Assembly: GCA_900551985.1 (NCBI GenBank) | Contig: URYG01000024.1 | Span: 1 to 22,271 of the forward strand | From: an uncultured Prevotella sp. | Lineage (GTDB): Bacteria > Bacteroidota > Bacteroidia > Bacteroidales > Bacteroidaceae | Direction of reading: 5' to 3' | Length of the DNA stretch: 22,271 nt | Shown here: positions 16,191-22,271 of the stretch, in pieces | Position numbering within the stretch: the stretch's first letter is position 1 | Layout: each line of letters starts with the position of its first letter | The notes under the pieces: model-generated | Seen by the model: the letters and a program-made list of their open reading frames with translations, nothing else | The model's database searches: none | What the model was told of the DNA's origin: nothing | Position numbers and translations under genes: made by a program

Positions 16191-16898
16191 TCATTCTGCG
16201 ATGAGCTTGAATCCCACTCCTCTGATGGTTTTCAGTTCTACGGCAGGCTCGTCTTCCAGTGCCGTGCGGATTTTCTTGATGAATACATCCAGGCTTCTGG
16301 AAGCGAAGTAATCCTTGTCTTCCACGCCCCAGAAGCGGCTCAGAACGGCTTCCCGTCTCACCACCTCGTTCTTGTTTACCGCCAGCAGTTCCAGGATCTT
16401 AGCCTCTCGTGCGGTAAGCATCTTCTCGCCTCCTTGCTGCGTATCTTTCAGTGAGGCATGGTCGGCATCCAGCGTATATCTTCCCAGCTTGATCTGACTG
16501 CTGGCATTCTCGCTGCGCTTTCCGGCTTTCAGCTGGATGAGGCTGTGGATATGCGCATCCAGCTCTTCCGGGATGAAAGGCTTCTTGATATAGTTGTTGG
16601 CTCCTGCGGCATAACCTGCCTTCAGATCCTTGGGCGAGGTGAGTCCGGTGGTAAAAAGGATGATGGTTTCTCCATCCACCTCTCTGATGTTCTTCACCAT
16701 CTCGATGCCGTCCATGATGGGCATGTCGATATCCGATACGATGACGTCTGGCTGAAAGTCTCTCCACGCCTTCAGTCCTTCCTTGCCGTTAACGGCGGTT
16801 TTTACTTCATATCCTCCGATGATATCCTCGAAGCAGCTTTTCTCCATATAGGCGAGGTTTTCATCATCCTCAACCAGGAGTAACTTAGTATCAGCCAT
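16191..16898 (-). CDS. OmpR/PhoB-type response regulator
   Basis: This is a 235-residue cytoplasmic regulator. The receiver domain has Asp10-Asp12 (LVEDDEN), the phosphorylated Asp56 (VSDIDMP), the switch Thr in LFTTGL and the conserved Lys in YIKKPF. The C-terminal winged helix (about 140-235) ends RSLDVFIKKIRTAL...IRGVGFKLI, typical of Trans_reg_C. I chose ATG 16898 (MADTKLLLVE) because receiver domains begin here; an upstream in-frame ATG at 16988 would add 30 residues running through the -7 box. It is first in the operon with the CPBP-like protein and the kinase. Confidence 0.94.
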   Translation of the reverse strand: MADTKLLLVEDDENLAYMEKSCFEDIIGGYEVKTAVNGKEGLKAWRDFQPDVIVSDIDMPIMDGIEMVKNIREVDGETIILFTTGLTSPKDLKAGYAAGANNYIKKPFIPEELDAHIHSLIQLKAGKRSENASSQIKLGRYTLDADHASLKDTQQGGEKMLTAREAKILELLAVNKNEVVRREAVLSRFWGVEDKDYFASRSLDVFIKKIRTALEDEPAVELKTIRGVGFKLIAE

Positions 16899-16957
16899 AA
16901 TCTTATCTTTTTTTGATGTTTCGGGAGCCAAATCAGCCTTTGTCTCCTTTTCCGCTG

Positions 16958-16965
16958 CAAAGATA
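16958..16965 (-). promoter_or_regulatory. Proximal -7 box of the response regulator operon
   Basis: TATCTTTG on the minus strand lies 60 bases before the ATG at 16898. No matching -33 box is found at the right distance. Confidence 0.55.
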
Positions 16966-17134
16966 CATCTTTTTTGTGAAAAAGCCACATTAAAAGTGGG
17001 AGATTAACTTAAAGATAACGTTGGAGGGTATCGCATATTGCTGTAGCATACCAGAGCTTCTTACCAGCGTATTATGTTTATTATTTCTGTTTTTGTCACT
17101 CATCCGATTGGCGCCTTATCTCAGGAAGACGTTG
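16966..17134 (-). other. Leader or small-RNA region between tandem promoters
   Basis: Downstream of the promoter at 17135-17166 there are about 170 bases without a credible ORF before the proximal -7 box. On the minus strand a small bulged hairpin forms from GGTAT (17053-17057 area) with ATACC near 17027-17031. The segment is either a long 5' leader of the regulator operon or a separate small RNA. I cannot tell which. Confidence 0.3.
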
Positions 17135-17166
17135 CAAAGATACGGCTTTTTTCTGGAACCACCAAA
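17135..17166 (-). promoter_or_regulatory. Distal promoter upstream of the response regulator operon
   Basis: On the minus strand TTTG (17166-17163), 20 bases, then TATCTTTG (17142-17135), a full Bacteroidetes consensus match. It points towards the response regulator, 237 bases away. Confidence 0.7.
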
Positions 17167-17249
17167 TTTCGGGTGGCGATAAGGGCCGATTTTCAGCAGC
17201 TTTCAATTTGAAACTGCGTTAACGAAACTAACTCGCTCTAATTTGGACT

Positions 17250-17357
17250 TTGATTGAAAATCAAGAAGTTGGGCGTTTGCCTATATTATATAGGTAACAA
17301 TATGGAAACGAGCGGACTTCTGCTCGTTTCTGTATTTTGCAATATGCAAAGAACGCC
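17250..17357 (-). ncRNA. Candidate structured small RNA or dispersed hairpin repeat
   Basis: Bases 17272-17357 fold as a closed multi-branch: GGCGTT (17272-17277) pairs with AACGCC (17352-17357), and enclosed in it are three perfect hairpins, at 17280-17294 (7-base arms), 17305-17330 (9-base arms, loop 8) and 17336-17350 (6-base arms). A fourth hairpin (17250-17264) follows on the minus strand. A promoter (17370-17400) stands just upstream on that strand. The orientation is inferred only from this promoter. The weak 86-residue frame across it (17261-17521) has no recognisable domain. It could instead be a non-transcribed palindromic repeat. Confidence 0.5.
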
Positions 17358-17369
17358 TTAATTCGGGGA

Positions 17370-17400
17370 CAAAGATACGATATTTTTCTAAATATCCAAT
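17370..17400 (-). promoter_or_regulatory. Promoter for the structured element
   Basis: On the minus strand ATTG (17400-17397), 19 bases, then TATCTTTG (17377-17370). The -7 box is a full match and the -33 box matches three of four positions. Transcription would start within about 10 bases of the outer stem of the structured element. Confidence 0.6.
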
Positions 17401-17522
17401 GATTTACAAGAGGAATTTTATGGAAATTAGAACTTTTTATAGTAAAACCTTGCTTCGCAAGTAATTTGAGATTAGAAACATCAGTGAATCCAAATTTAAT
17501 GTATATTGTCTGTTTCCACAAT

Positions 17523-17577
17523 TTTCACCGTGGTACACCTCTCAACAATATGTACCACAGTGAAACTTCTTTTTTTA
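17523..17577. terminator. Strong hairpin with T run on the plus strand, after the LytTR operon
   Basis: Arms at 17523-17537 and 17551-17565 pair over 15 positions with a single mismatch and a 13-base loop. On the plus strand they are followed by CTTCTTTTTTT, a textbook terminator tail. On the minus strand, where the LytTR gene ends 50 bases before it, the T run is poor. It probably ends the LytTR operon but is built better for plus-strand transcripts, for which no gene is visible. Confidence 0.7.
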
Positions 17578-17615
17578 TATAGTTGTGCGAAAAAACATCA
17601 AGTCAATTCTTGTCT

Positions 17616-18368
17616 TCATCTGTCGAGCCAATTCTTCAGTTTCATGATTTTGTCTTTGCTGACCACAATTCGCAACTCAGGAAATCCATGAAGGCTAATG
17701 GTCATTCTGTATTTGAAGAAATTGGTGAGTTTGTCAATGCGCTCGATATTTACCATATATTGGCGGCTGACACGGAAGAACAAATTGGGATTTAATTGCA
17801 GCTCCAAGTCATTCAAAGATTGGTTGATGGTTACAGAATTACCATCACTAAGGTATGCCCTAACGATACCATTCTCTGCCAAGAAATAACTGATGTCAGT
17901 TGTCTTGACAAGTTTGAAGCCATCATAGATATGCACAAGGAAATGGTCTCTCCATTTCTTGCCTGTTGCCATCCCCATTTTCTCCATCAGAGCTGAGTAA
18001 TCTATGACTTTGCTGCACAGGGCTTTAGCCTTTATTATAGCTTTCTCCAATTCTTCTGGCAATATCGGTTTCTGAAGATAGGCGATGCCATTGCTCTTGA
18101 ATGCTTCCAAGGCATATTCATCATAAGCCGTGGTGAATATCACAGGCGAAGTTGGGGCTATCTCCAAGAAAGCCTCGAATACATCACCATCGCCCAGTCT
18201 TATATCCGCAAAGATTACATCCTCGTCATGCGGATTTTGCAGATAGTCGATGACCGCTCTCATTGTTGTTAACGGTCCTTGTATTTCCATAGAGTTGTCT
18301 ATGTTTTGCAAGAGGCGTTTCAGTCTTGAAAAGCCACGTTCTTCATCTTCTATGATTAAAACTTTCAT
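17616..18368 (-). CDS. LytTR-family response regulator
   Basis: This is a 250-residue regulator. The receiver domain has IIEDEERGFSRL, the phosphorylated Asp55 in FADIRLGDGD, IFTTAYDEYALEAF and the Lys in LQKPI. The LytTR DNA-binding domain covers about residues 140-245 (DISYFLAENGIVRAYLSDGN, then LFFRVSRQYMVNIERID, typical of the family). LytTR domains bind pairs of 9-base direct repeats spaced about two helix turns apart, and such repeats are present at 19421-19518. Start and stop overlap the kinase gene by 4 bases (ATGA), so the two are translated together. The likely targets are its own operon and the divergent lipoproteins. Confidence 0.94.
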   Translation of the reverse strand: MKVLIIEDEERGFSRLKRLLQNIDNSMEIQGPLTTMRAVIDYLQNPHDEDVIFADIRLGDGDVFEAFLEIAPTSPVIFTTAYDEYALEAFKSNGIAYLQKPILPEELEKAIIKAKALCSKVIDYSALMEKMGMATGKKWRDHFLVHIYDGFKLVKTTDISYFLAENGIVRAYLSDGNSVTINQSLNDLELQLNPNLFFRVSRQYMVNIERIDKLTNFFKYRMTISLHGFPELRIVVSKDKIMKLKNWLDR

Positions 18369-19360
18369 GATTTTGATAAGATTGGAAGTTTGACTTCAAA
18401 ATATTTATTATCGTGACTAACGACTAGTTCCTTTCCTAATTGACTATAGCGCAGACGCAAGTTTGACAATCCCTTTTGTGTTGTAGGTAAAGTGCTCTTT
18501 ATCGGATTCACTACATTTCTAACGATAATATATTCGCCATGACAATACACTGAGATAAAAAGCGGTCTTTCCTTGGTATGACAGTTATGCTTTATCGCAT
18601 TCTCTACCATCATTTGTATCGCCAATGGCAAGGTCTTATTCTTGCATCTTTCCAGTTCTTCGGCAATTTCCACATGTATGGTATGAGGAGAACTTATCTC
18701 TTGAAGCTCACAATAGTTCTTCACGAAATGAATCTCTTCATGTACTGGCACCGTCTCATCATCCAGATGTGTGACTACATATCTATAGATTTCAGAGAAT
18801 TTCAGAGTGAAACTTTCTGCCTGTACAGGATTCTCCTCAATCAAGTCTGCCAACGTGTTGATGCTGTTGAATATGAAATGCGGATTCATCTGCAGACGCA
18901 AGAGATTATTGGTAAGCACTACGTTTTCCTTCTCTTTCCTGATGAGGATGGAGCAATAATATAGGCACGCATTCACCATGGTCAGCAATGTGGCGATTAA
19001 TCCAAAAACATATAATCTGTCCCAATATACATCGTTCCCAGCATGCCAAAGGCTATCAAATATGTTTTCAAATGCAACAGCCCAAACAGAATTGGCTAGC
19101 AACAACAATAGGATATGGGTGACAAAACGAGGATTGCTTATCTTGTTTTTTACAAAAATGTCACCCAAGGAAATAGAAACCCACAAAGAGAATAATGTGT
19201 AAAAGGAACAATATACTATGTCGAAGCACAAGTCCTCGAAAGTGACACCTGTACCCACAAACGTATCAAAGTCCATCAGTGCCCATAGCAAGTAGGAAAA
19301 GATGCATGTGGTGATGGATATGATGAACCAACTCTTTATAAAACCATGATATTTCTTCAT
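18365..19360 (-). CDS. LytS/YpdA-like sensor histidine kinase (HisK_5TM-like membrane kinase)
   Basis: This is a kinase of 331 residues from ATG 19360, with about four membrane spans in the first 150 residues. The dimerisation box LQMNPHFIFNSINTLADLIEE holds the phosphorylated His, as in LytS-family kinases that pair with LytTR regulators. The ATPase part has LAIQMMVENAIKHN (N box) and TTQKGLSNLRLRYSQLG (G box). I prefer 19360 because the -7 box of the promoter covers 19379-19386, so transcription would start near 19373. ATG 19369 is possible and would leave almost no leader; a TTG at 19381 lies inside the -7 box. There is no large periplasmic domain, so the signal is probably sensed in or near the membrane. 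Confidence 0.9.
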   Translation of the reverse strand: MKKYHGFIKSWFIISITTCIFSYLLWALMDFDTFVGTGVTFEDLCFDIVYCSFYTLFSLWVSISLGDIFVKNKISNPRFVTHILLLLLANSVWAVAFENIFDSLWHAGNDVYWDRLYVFGLIATLLTMVNACLYYCSILIRKEKENVVLTNNLLRLQMNPHFIFNSINTLADLIEENPVQAESFTLKFSEIYRYVVTHLDDETVPVHEEIHFVKNYCELQEISSPHTIHVEIAEELERCKNKTLPLAIQMMVENAIKHNCHTKERPLFISVYCHGEYIIVRNVVNPIKSTLPTTQKGLSNLRLRYSQLGKELVVSHDNKYFEVKLPILSKS

Positions 19361-19378
19361 ATTACTCATTTTTGCTTG

Positions 19379-19410
19379 CAAATTTAGTGTTTTTTTGCGA
19401 AATAGGCAAT
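19379..19410 (-). promoter_or_regulatory. Promoter of the LytTR two-component operon
   Basis: On the minus strand ATTG (19410-19407), 20 bases, then TAAATTTG (19386-19379). It gives a very short leader. The -33 box lies 11 bases from the first ATGAAY repeat. Confidence 0.65.
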
Positions 19411-19420
19411 AGTATGCACC

Positions 19421-19518
19421 ATGAATGACGAAAAATCGTCCATGAATCCGCTATTTTCGCTTATGAACGATTCGTAGGGGAGTTGGATAAGGTTCATCGG
19501 CGATTTATTGTGATTCAT
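19421..19518. promoter_or_regulatory. Probable LytTR operator array (ATGAAY repeats with 21-base period)
   Basis: ATGAAT at 19421, ATGAAT at 19442 and ATGAAC at 19463 are direct repeats spaced exactly 21 bases apart. GTTCAT (19492-19497) and ATTCAT (19513-19518) are the same motif inverted, also 21 bases apart. LytTR regulators are known to bind direct repeats with about this spacing. The array fills the space between two divergent promoters, one for the LytTR system and one for the lipoprotein operon, with one orientation facing each side. Confidence 0.7.
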
Positions 19519-19549
19519 GCCTCAATTTCTCCGACCCGTGTTGATTGTG

Positions 19550-19581
19550 CTTGCATGGACAAAAATAACATTATAATTTTG
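19550..19581 (+). promoter_or_regulatory. Promoter of the lipoprotein operon
   Basis: CTTG (19550-19553), 20 bases, then TAATTTTG (19574-19581) fits the Bacteroidetes consensus with one mismatch in the -33 box. It lies 39 bases before the ATG at 19621 and rules against the earlier in-frame ATG at 19483. Confidence 0.7.
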
Positions 19582-19620
19582 CACTCGAAAAAATTTAAGT
19601 TTAATCAAAATAGTAACAAA

Positions 19621-21279
19621 ATGGTAGAATTAAAGAAAATTCAAACTATGATGGTAGGAATAATGTTCCTATTATTAGGTATTGCTACTTCTTGCTCTGA
19701 CGGCGACGAAGCAATACTCCCAGAACAGGCATCGGCTAAGATGCCAGCAACTGAAGTAGTAGTAAACAAAGATTCTTGCATGCAGCTTTTTTCTCAAATC
19801 TTGTCAAAAGCAGTTTCTCAGAGACAAGATGTCAGAATGTTCCTCAAGGCACAAGCCTTGAAGAAGTTTGATAATGACTTCAACGTCTTTTATCCATTCG
19901 TAAAAAACGAGAAAATTGGAGAACGTACATTTAAAGATGTTCTTTCTGACTATGAAAAGAATGAAGGAGACTTGGACAATATTGAAAAAACTGTTCCTTT
20001 GTTGAACATTCATATTCCAGAAATCGGTGACCAAAAGGTTGAACGCTTGAATGTCGCTGACGATGAAATACCAGTACTGTTCGGGAACAAGCTATACTAT
20101 GAAGGAAATGTAGTTGATAGCTTGGGAGTCGATGAAGTTCCAGGGTTTAATTTGTTTGTTGTGTGTGAAAGTAGCACTATACGTGAAAAAAATGCATTTA
20201 CACGTAGTATAAGCGACTGTTCTATAGATGGGAAATATGAATACGTTGACAAAACTTTCAATCCAAAATATGTTAACGAAAAGACTTTGACACGTTCTTC
20301 TGTAGAGTATGATAATTTAGATGAAAAGTATACGGAAAGAGGGTATATTCCAAAGGGAGATATTGACCCTTTGCTCATAGATGCATTTAATAATTCAAAG
20401 AACCAACTGAGAGCAACAAGATACATGATGTATTATGGGTTGAGTAATGTTTCTCAGACTCCAACGGCTATGAAGCCAGACATAAAAGATTGCATCTTCC
20501 GTTTTAAAATTTCGCAAAATGCTTTTTCGAGATTCGAAGATATTGCAGAAGGAGACAACAAACCTCTATTCAATAAAAGCCAGTCACAACAGAAGTCACC
20601 AATGACAAGAGAGCAGGCTCTTCAAAGACTGTTGACAGGAAGAGCTTTTTGTTTCCTATTCAAGTTTGAAGGAAATGTGAATGGAAATACAGTTACTTCT
20701 GAGGATATGAAAATATATGCAAAGCCTGACCAATTATTCAATCTGAGAATAGTGGAATCAAAGTCACATAAGACTATGTTCAGACACTCCAAATATACAT
20801 ACACCATAGACAAGAATGGAATAAAGTCTAAATGGTTCTATCCTTTGGACTATGGACAAGACACACGATTAAATACATGGGATGTGTCAAAAGACCCAAT
20901 AGAGAAAAAAGTCATTGTCTATTTGATAAATCCAGATGAGGGATTTACCAAAGATGTGACGGAGAATTACTCTGTAACTTATATATCTGGAGGTGAAATT
21001 GGAGGGAATTTATCTATCCCTATAGATAAAATAGATCTCGGAATCAATGGAAAATTGACAAGTTCCAAAACAACGACAAAGAATGTCACATATACTTATA
21101 AAATTACACAATCAAATGAGAGAATAGACGAATTCCAGTTTAATTATTTTGATGATTATCCAATAGAGGATGTTGTAAGTGGCAACTATGTTGTACCTAT
21201 AAGAAAAGGAAGAGGAGTAATAGAAACTAGCATCCTCCCAATTTCTAATAAATTCTATACACAAAAGAGATTCCAATAA
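19621..21279 (+). CDS. Large predicted surface lipoprotein of unknown function
   Basis: This is a 552-residue protein that I do not recognise. Residues 1-24 are a lipoprotein signal ending IATS, with Cys25 as the lipidated residue. SDGDE directly after it resembles the acidic export signal that sends Bacteroidetes lipoproteins to the cell surface. The middle is polar and Lys/Asp-rich. The last 130 residues look beta-rich, with alternating Ser/Thr and hydrophobic residues (LGINGKLTSSKTTTKNVTYTYKIT), a texture seen in beta-pore proteins, though I see no firm family match. The start at 19621 is set by the promoter at 19550-19581. It is followed 11 bases later by a second lipoprotein and faces the LytTR operator array, so it is probably a main output of that system. 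Confidence 0.8.
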   Translation: MVELKKIQTMMVGIMFLLLGIATSCSDGDEAILPEQASAKMPATEVVVNKDSCMQLFSQILSKAVSQRQDVRMFLKAQALKKFDNDFNVFYPFVKNEKIGERTFKDVLSDYEKNEGDLDNIEKTVPLLNIHIPEIGDQKVERLNVADDEIPVLFGNKLYYEGNVVDSLGVDEVPGFNLFVVCESSTIREKNAFTRSISDCSIDGKYEYVDKTFNPKYVNEKTLTRSSVEYDNLDEKYTERGYIPKGDIDPLLIDAFNNSKNQLRATRYMMYYGLSNVSQTPTAMKPDIKDCIFRFKISQNAFSRFEDIAEGDNKPLFNKSQSQQKSPMTREQALQRLLTGRAFCFLFKFEGNVNGNTVTSEDMKIYAKPDQLFNLRIVESKSHKTMFRHSKYTYTIDKNGIKSKWFYPLDYGQDTRLNTWDVSKDPIEKKVIVYLINPDEGFTKDVTENYSVTYISGGEIGGNLSIPIDKIDLGINGKLTSSKTTTKNVTYTYKITQSNERIDEFQFNYFDDYPIEDVVSGNYVVPIRKGRGVIETSILPISNKFYTQKRFQ

Positions 21280-21290
21280 GTTCTTGAATT

Positions 21291-21674
21291 ATGTGGAAAA
21301 TTAGAAAATACTTATATTTGTTATTTCTATCAGTACTATGCGTTATGTCCTCTTGCGACAAGAATGAGGAAGACTCACGTTCCTTGACAGGAACAGTTTG
21401 GATACATCAATTTGCTAGTGAGGACAATGTTAATGATGGTAGTGCTGCAGCCTTATACTTCGGTGAAGAAACTGTTGAATACTATGCTCTTGATGATAAT
21501 TTAAAGGTTTTGCGACTGATAGAAAAACTACAATATAGAGTAGTAGGGCAGAAACTTACAATTGGTATAAAGGAAGGTGTTTTAGGTGACAACTATCTGA
21601 CTTTCAAAAATGAACGATACTATCGGTCTGACAAGAAGATTACAGATATGCTTACTCCACAAAATAGCAAATAG
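21291..21674 (+). CDS. Small predicted surface lipoprotein
   Basis: This is a 127-residue protein. The signal peptide ends VMSS, with lipidated Cys22 and acidic DKNEED just after it, again suggesting surface export. The remaining 100 residues look like a small beta-barrel or sandwich beginning LTGTVWIHQF and with a late YRVVGQKLTIGI strand, a layout seen in lipocalin-like Bacteroidetes lipoproteins; I cannot confirm the family. It begins 11 bases after the large lipoprotein, so the two are cotranscribed and may act as a pair (for example effector and protector, or two parts of a surface complex). Function unknown. Confidence 0.78.
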   Translation: MWKIRKYLYLLFLSVLCVMSSCDKNEEDSRSLTGTVWIHQFASEDNVNDGSAAALYFGEETVEYYALDDNLKVLRLIEKLQYRVVGQKLTIGIKEGVLGDNYLTFKNERYYRSDKKITDMLTPQNSK

Positions 21675-21742
21675 ATAACCTCTGTTTAAATCCCAAAAGT
21701 TAGAAATAGCACCTAACATTTGGGTACACGTAGTCCCGCTTC

Positions 21743-21800
21743 ACAAAAACGACACTTTGTGGCAAGTCCTATTAAGGGCTGTTACAAAGTGTCATTTTGT
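21743..21800. terminator. Bidirectional hairpin between convergent operons
   Basis: Arms at 21743-21760 and 21784-21800 pair over about 17 positions with a small bulge. The lipoprotein operon ends at 21674 and the HlyD-like gene at 21814, so it can stop both. The plus side is followed by TTTACTTAC, and the arms are T/A-rich at the base. Confidence 0.75.
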
Positions 21801-21813
21801 TTACTTACAGATT

Positions 21814-22271
21814 TTATTCAAATACTTGTTTCCATAACGTTCTGTTGCTTACGATGATCCTGACATCGGCTTTCATATACTTTTGCAGTATAGGGGTATT
21901 TTGTCCCTGTGTGCTCACAGTGGCTGTAGCCATAAAATAGTTGCCATCTTCCCTATGTATGAGTTTGGCATTATGGCTTATGATGTTGCAGTTATAAGAT
22001 GCATTGTCGTTGCCCTCGAAAGAAACATGAGCTGTCCTTGGCTCATCGAAAAGATGCAAATACTTATATGGTACAAACACTTGCACTGTTCTTTGATTGA
22101 GAACCTCACCATTAGCCTCTATGGATATAGGATAAGGTATCTTATAGAAAGCGACTGCGAGGGCGAGGACTATGATGGTAATGATTATAGTCCCCAAGCT
22201 GACGAGGCGAGGAGGTACTTTGCCTATCACGTTCCTCACCTTCTCGCTTCTCAACTCGATATTATCTGATT
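21814..22271 (-). CDS. Short HlyD-like membrane fusion protein (5' end beyond window edge)
   Basis: The frame is open to the right edge (SDNIELRSEKVRNVIGKVPPRL in outline), so the true start is probably just outside; a TTG at 22254 is the only start-like codon inside. The sequence IELRSEKVRN...PPRL, one membrane span (VSLGTIIITIIVLALAVAFY) and then IPYPISIEANGEVLNQRTVQVFV match the N terminus of HlyD-type proteins of Bacteroidetes peptide exporters. After this about 90 residues of beta structure follow directly and the protein ends (KADVRIIVSNRTLWKQVFE). The long coiled-coil hairpin of classic HlyD is missing. Such proteins usually stand beside C39-peptidase ABC transporters, so one may lie just beyond the edge. 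It converges on the lipoprotein operon. Confidence 0.72.
   Translation of the reverse strand, partial: SDNIELRSEKVRNVIGKVPPRLVSLGTIIITIIVLALAVAFYKIPYPISIEANGEVLNQRTVQVFVPYKYLHLFDEPRTAHVSFEGNDNASYNCNIISHNAKLIHREDGNYFMATATVSTQGQNTPILQKYMKADVRIIVSNRTLWKQVFE

Noticed and set aside
17261..17521. 86-residue frame on the minus strand over the structured element
   Set aside because: It runs through the promoter at 17370-17400 and all three hairpins, has no recognisable domain and no ribosome site. Better explained as non-coding structure.
19483..19620. 46-residue N-terminal extension of the large lipoprotein
   Set aside because: It starts inside the operator array and upstream of the promoter, and would bury the lipoprotein signal peptide. 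Start moved to 19621.
1..22271. CRISPR arrays, tRNA or rRNA genes, insertion sequences, integrases
   Set aside because: No spaced identical repeats of CRISPR length, no recognisable tRNA or rRNA sequence, and no transposase or integrase frame was found in any reading frame.

Overview
The window looks like a chromosome segment of a gut-type Bacteroidales, most likely Prevotellaceae (Prevotella/Segatella copri-like). The support is protein families typical of that phylum (GLPGLI, DUF3244, transmembrane TPR-HTH regulators, TonB receptors with a carboxypeptidase-like extension, lipoproteins with acidic residues after the Cys), weak or absent Shine-Dalgarno sequences, and repeated Bacteroidetes-type promoters (TTTG, 19-20 bases, TAnnTTTG). 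Genus is inference. No rRNA, tRNA, CRISPR array, insertion sequence or integrase was seen.

Region A (1-5811, all minus strand, AT-rich) is the most interesting part. In transcription order it holds a membrane-spanning TPR-HTH regulator, a good promoter, a DUF3244 protein, a fusion of a degenerate C39-like domain with a VKOR disulfide oxidase and a thioredoxin domain, a 53-residue double-glycine peptide precursor with exactly two Cys in its predicted 38-residue core, a GLPGLI protein, and a TonB-receptor-like protein that overlaps GLPGLI by 8 bases and runs off the left edge. I read this as a locus for a secreted, disulfide-bonded peptide. The peptide and the order of these parts are the best candidate here for an undescribed system.

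Region B (5900-14239) is mostly housekeeping: cysS, a divergently transcribed acetyl-CoA hydrolase/CoA-transferase, a U32 peptidase-SufE-SpoU methyltransferase operon, an aldo/keto reductase, and an AAA ATPase with a C-terminal nuclease-like fold.

Region C (14379-17577) is an operon of OmpR-type response regulator, degenerate CPBP-like membrane protein and histidine kinase. Upstream is 717 bases without a convincing gene, holding tandem promoters, an 86-base multi-hairpin element behind its own promoter, and a strong plus-strand-type terminator.

Region D (17616-22271) has a LytTR response regulator and LytS-like kinase pair divergent from two lipoproteins predicted to be surface-exposed. Their shared intergenic region holds five copies of ATGAAY, three direct and two inverted, at 21-base spacing within each group. 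This is a likely LytTR operator array that ties the two-component system to the lipoproteins. A convergent, short HlyD-like membrane protein enters from the right edge, which suggests that a peptide-export transporter lies just outside the window.
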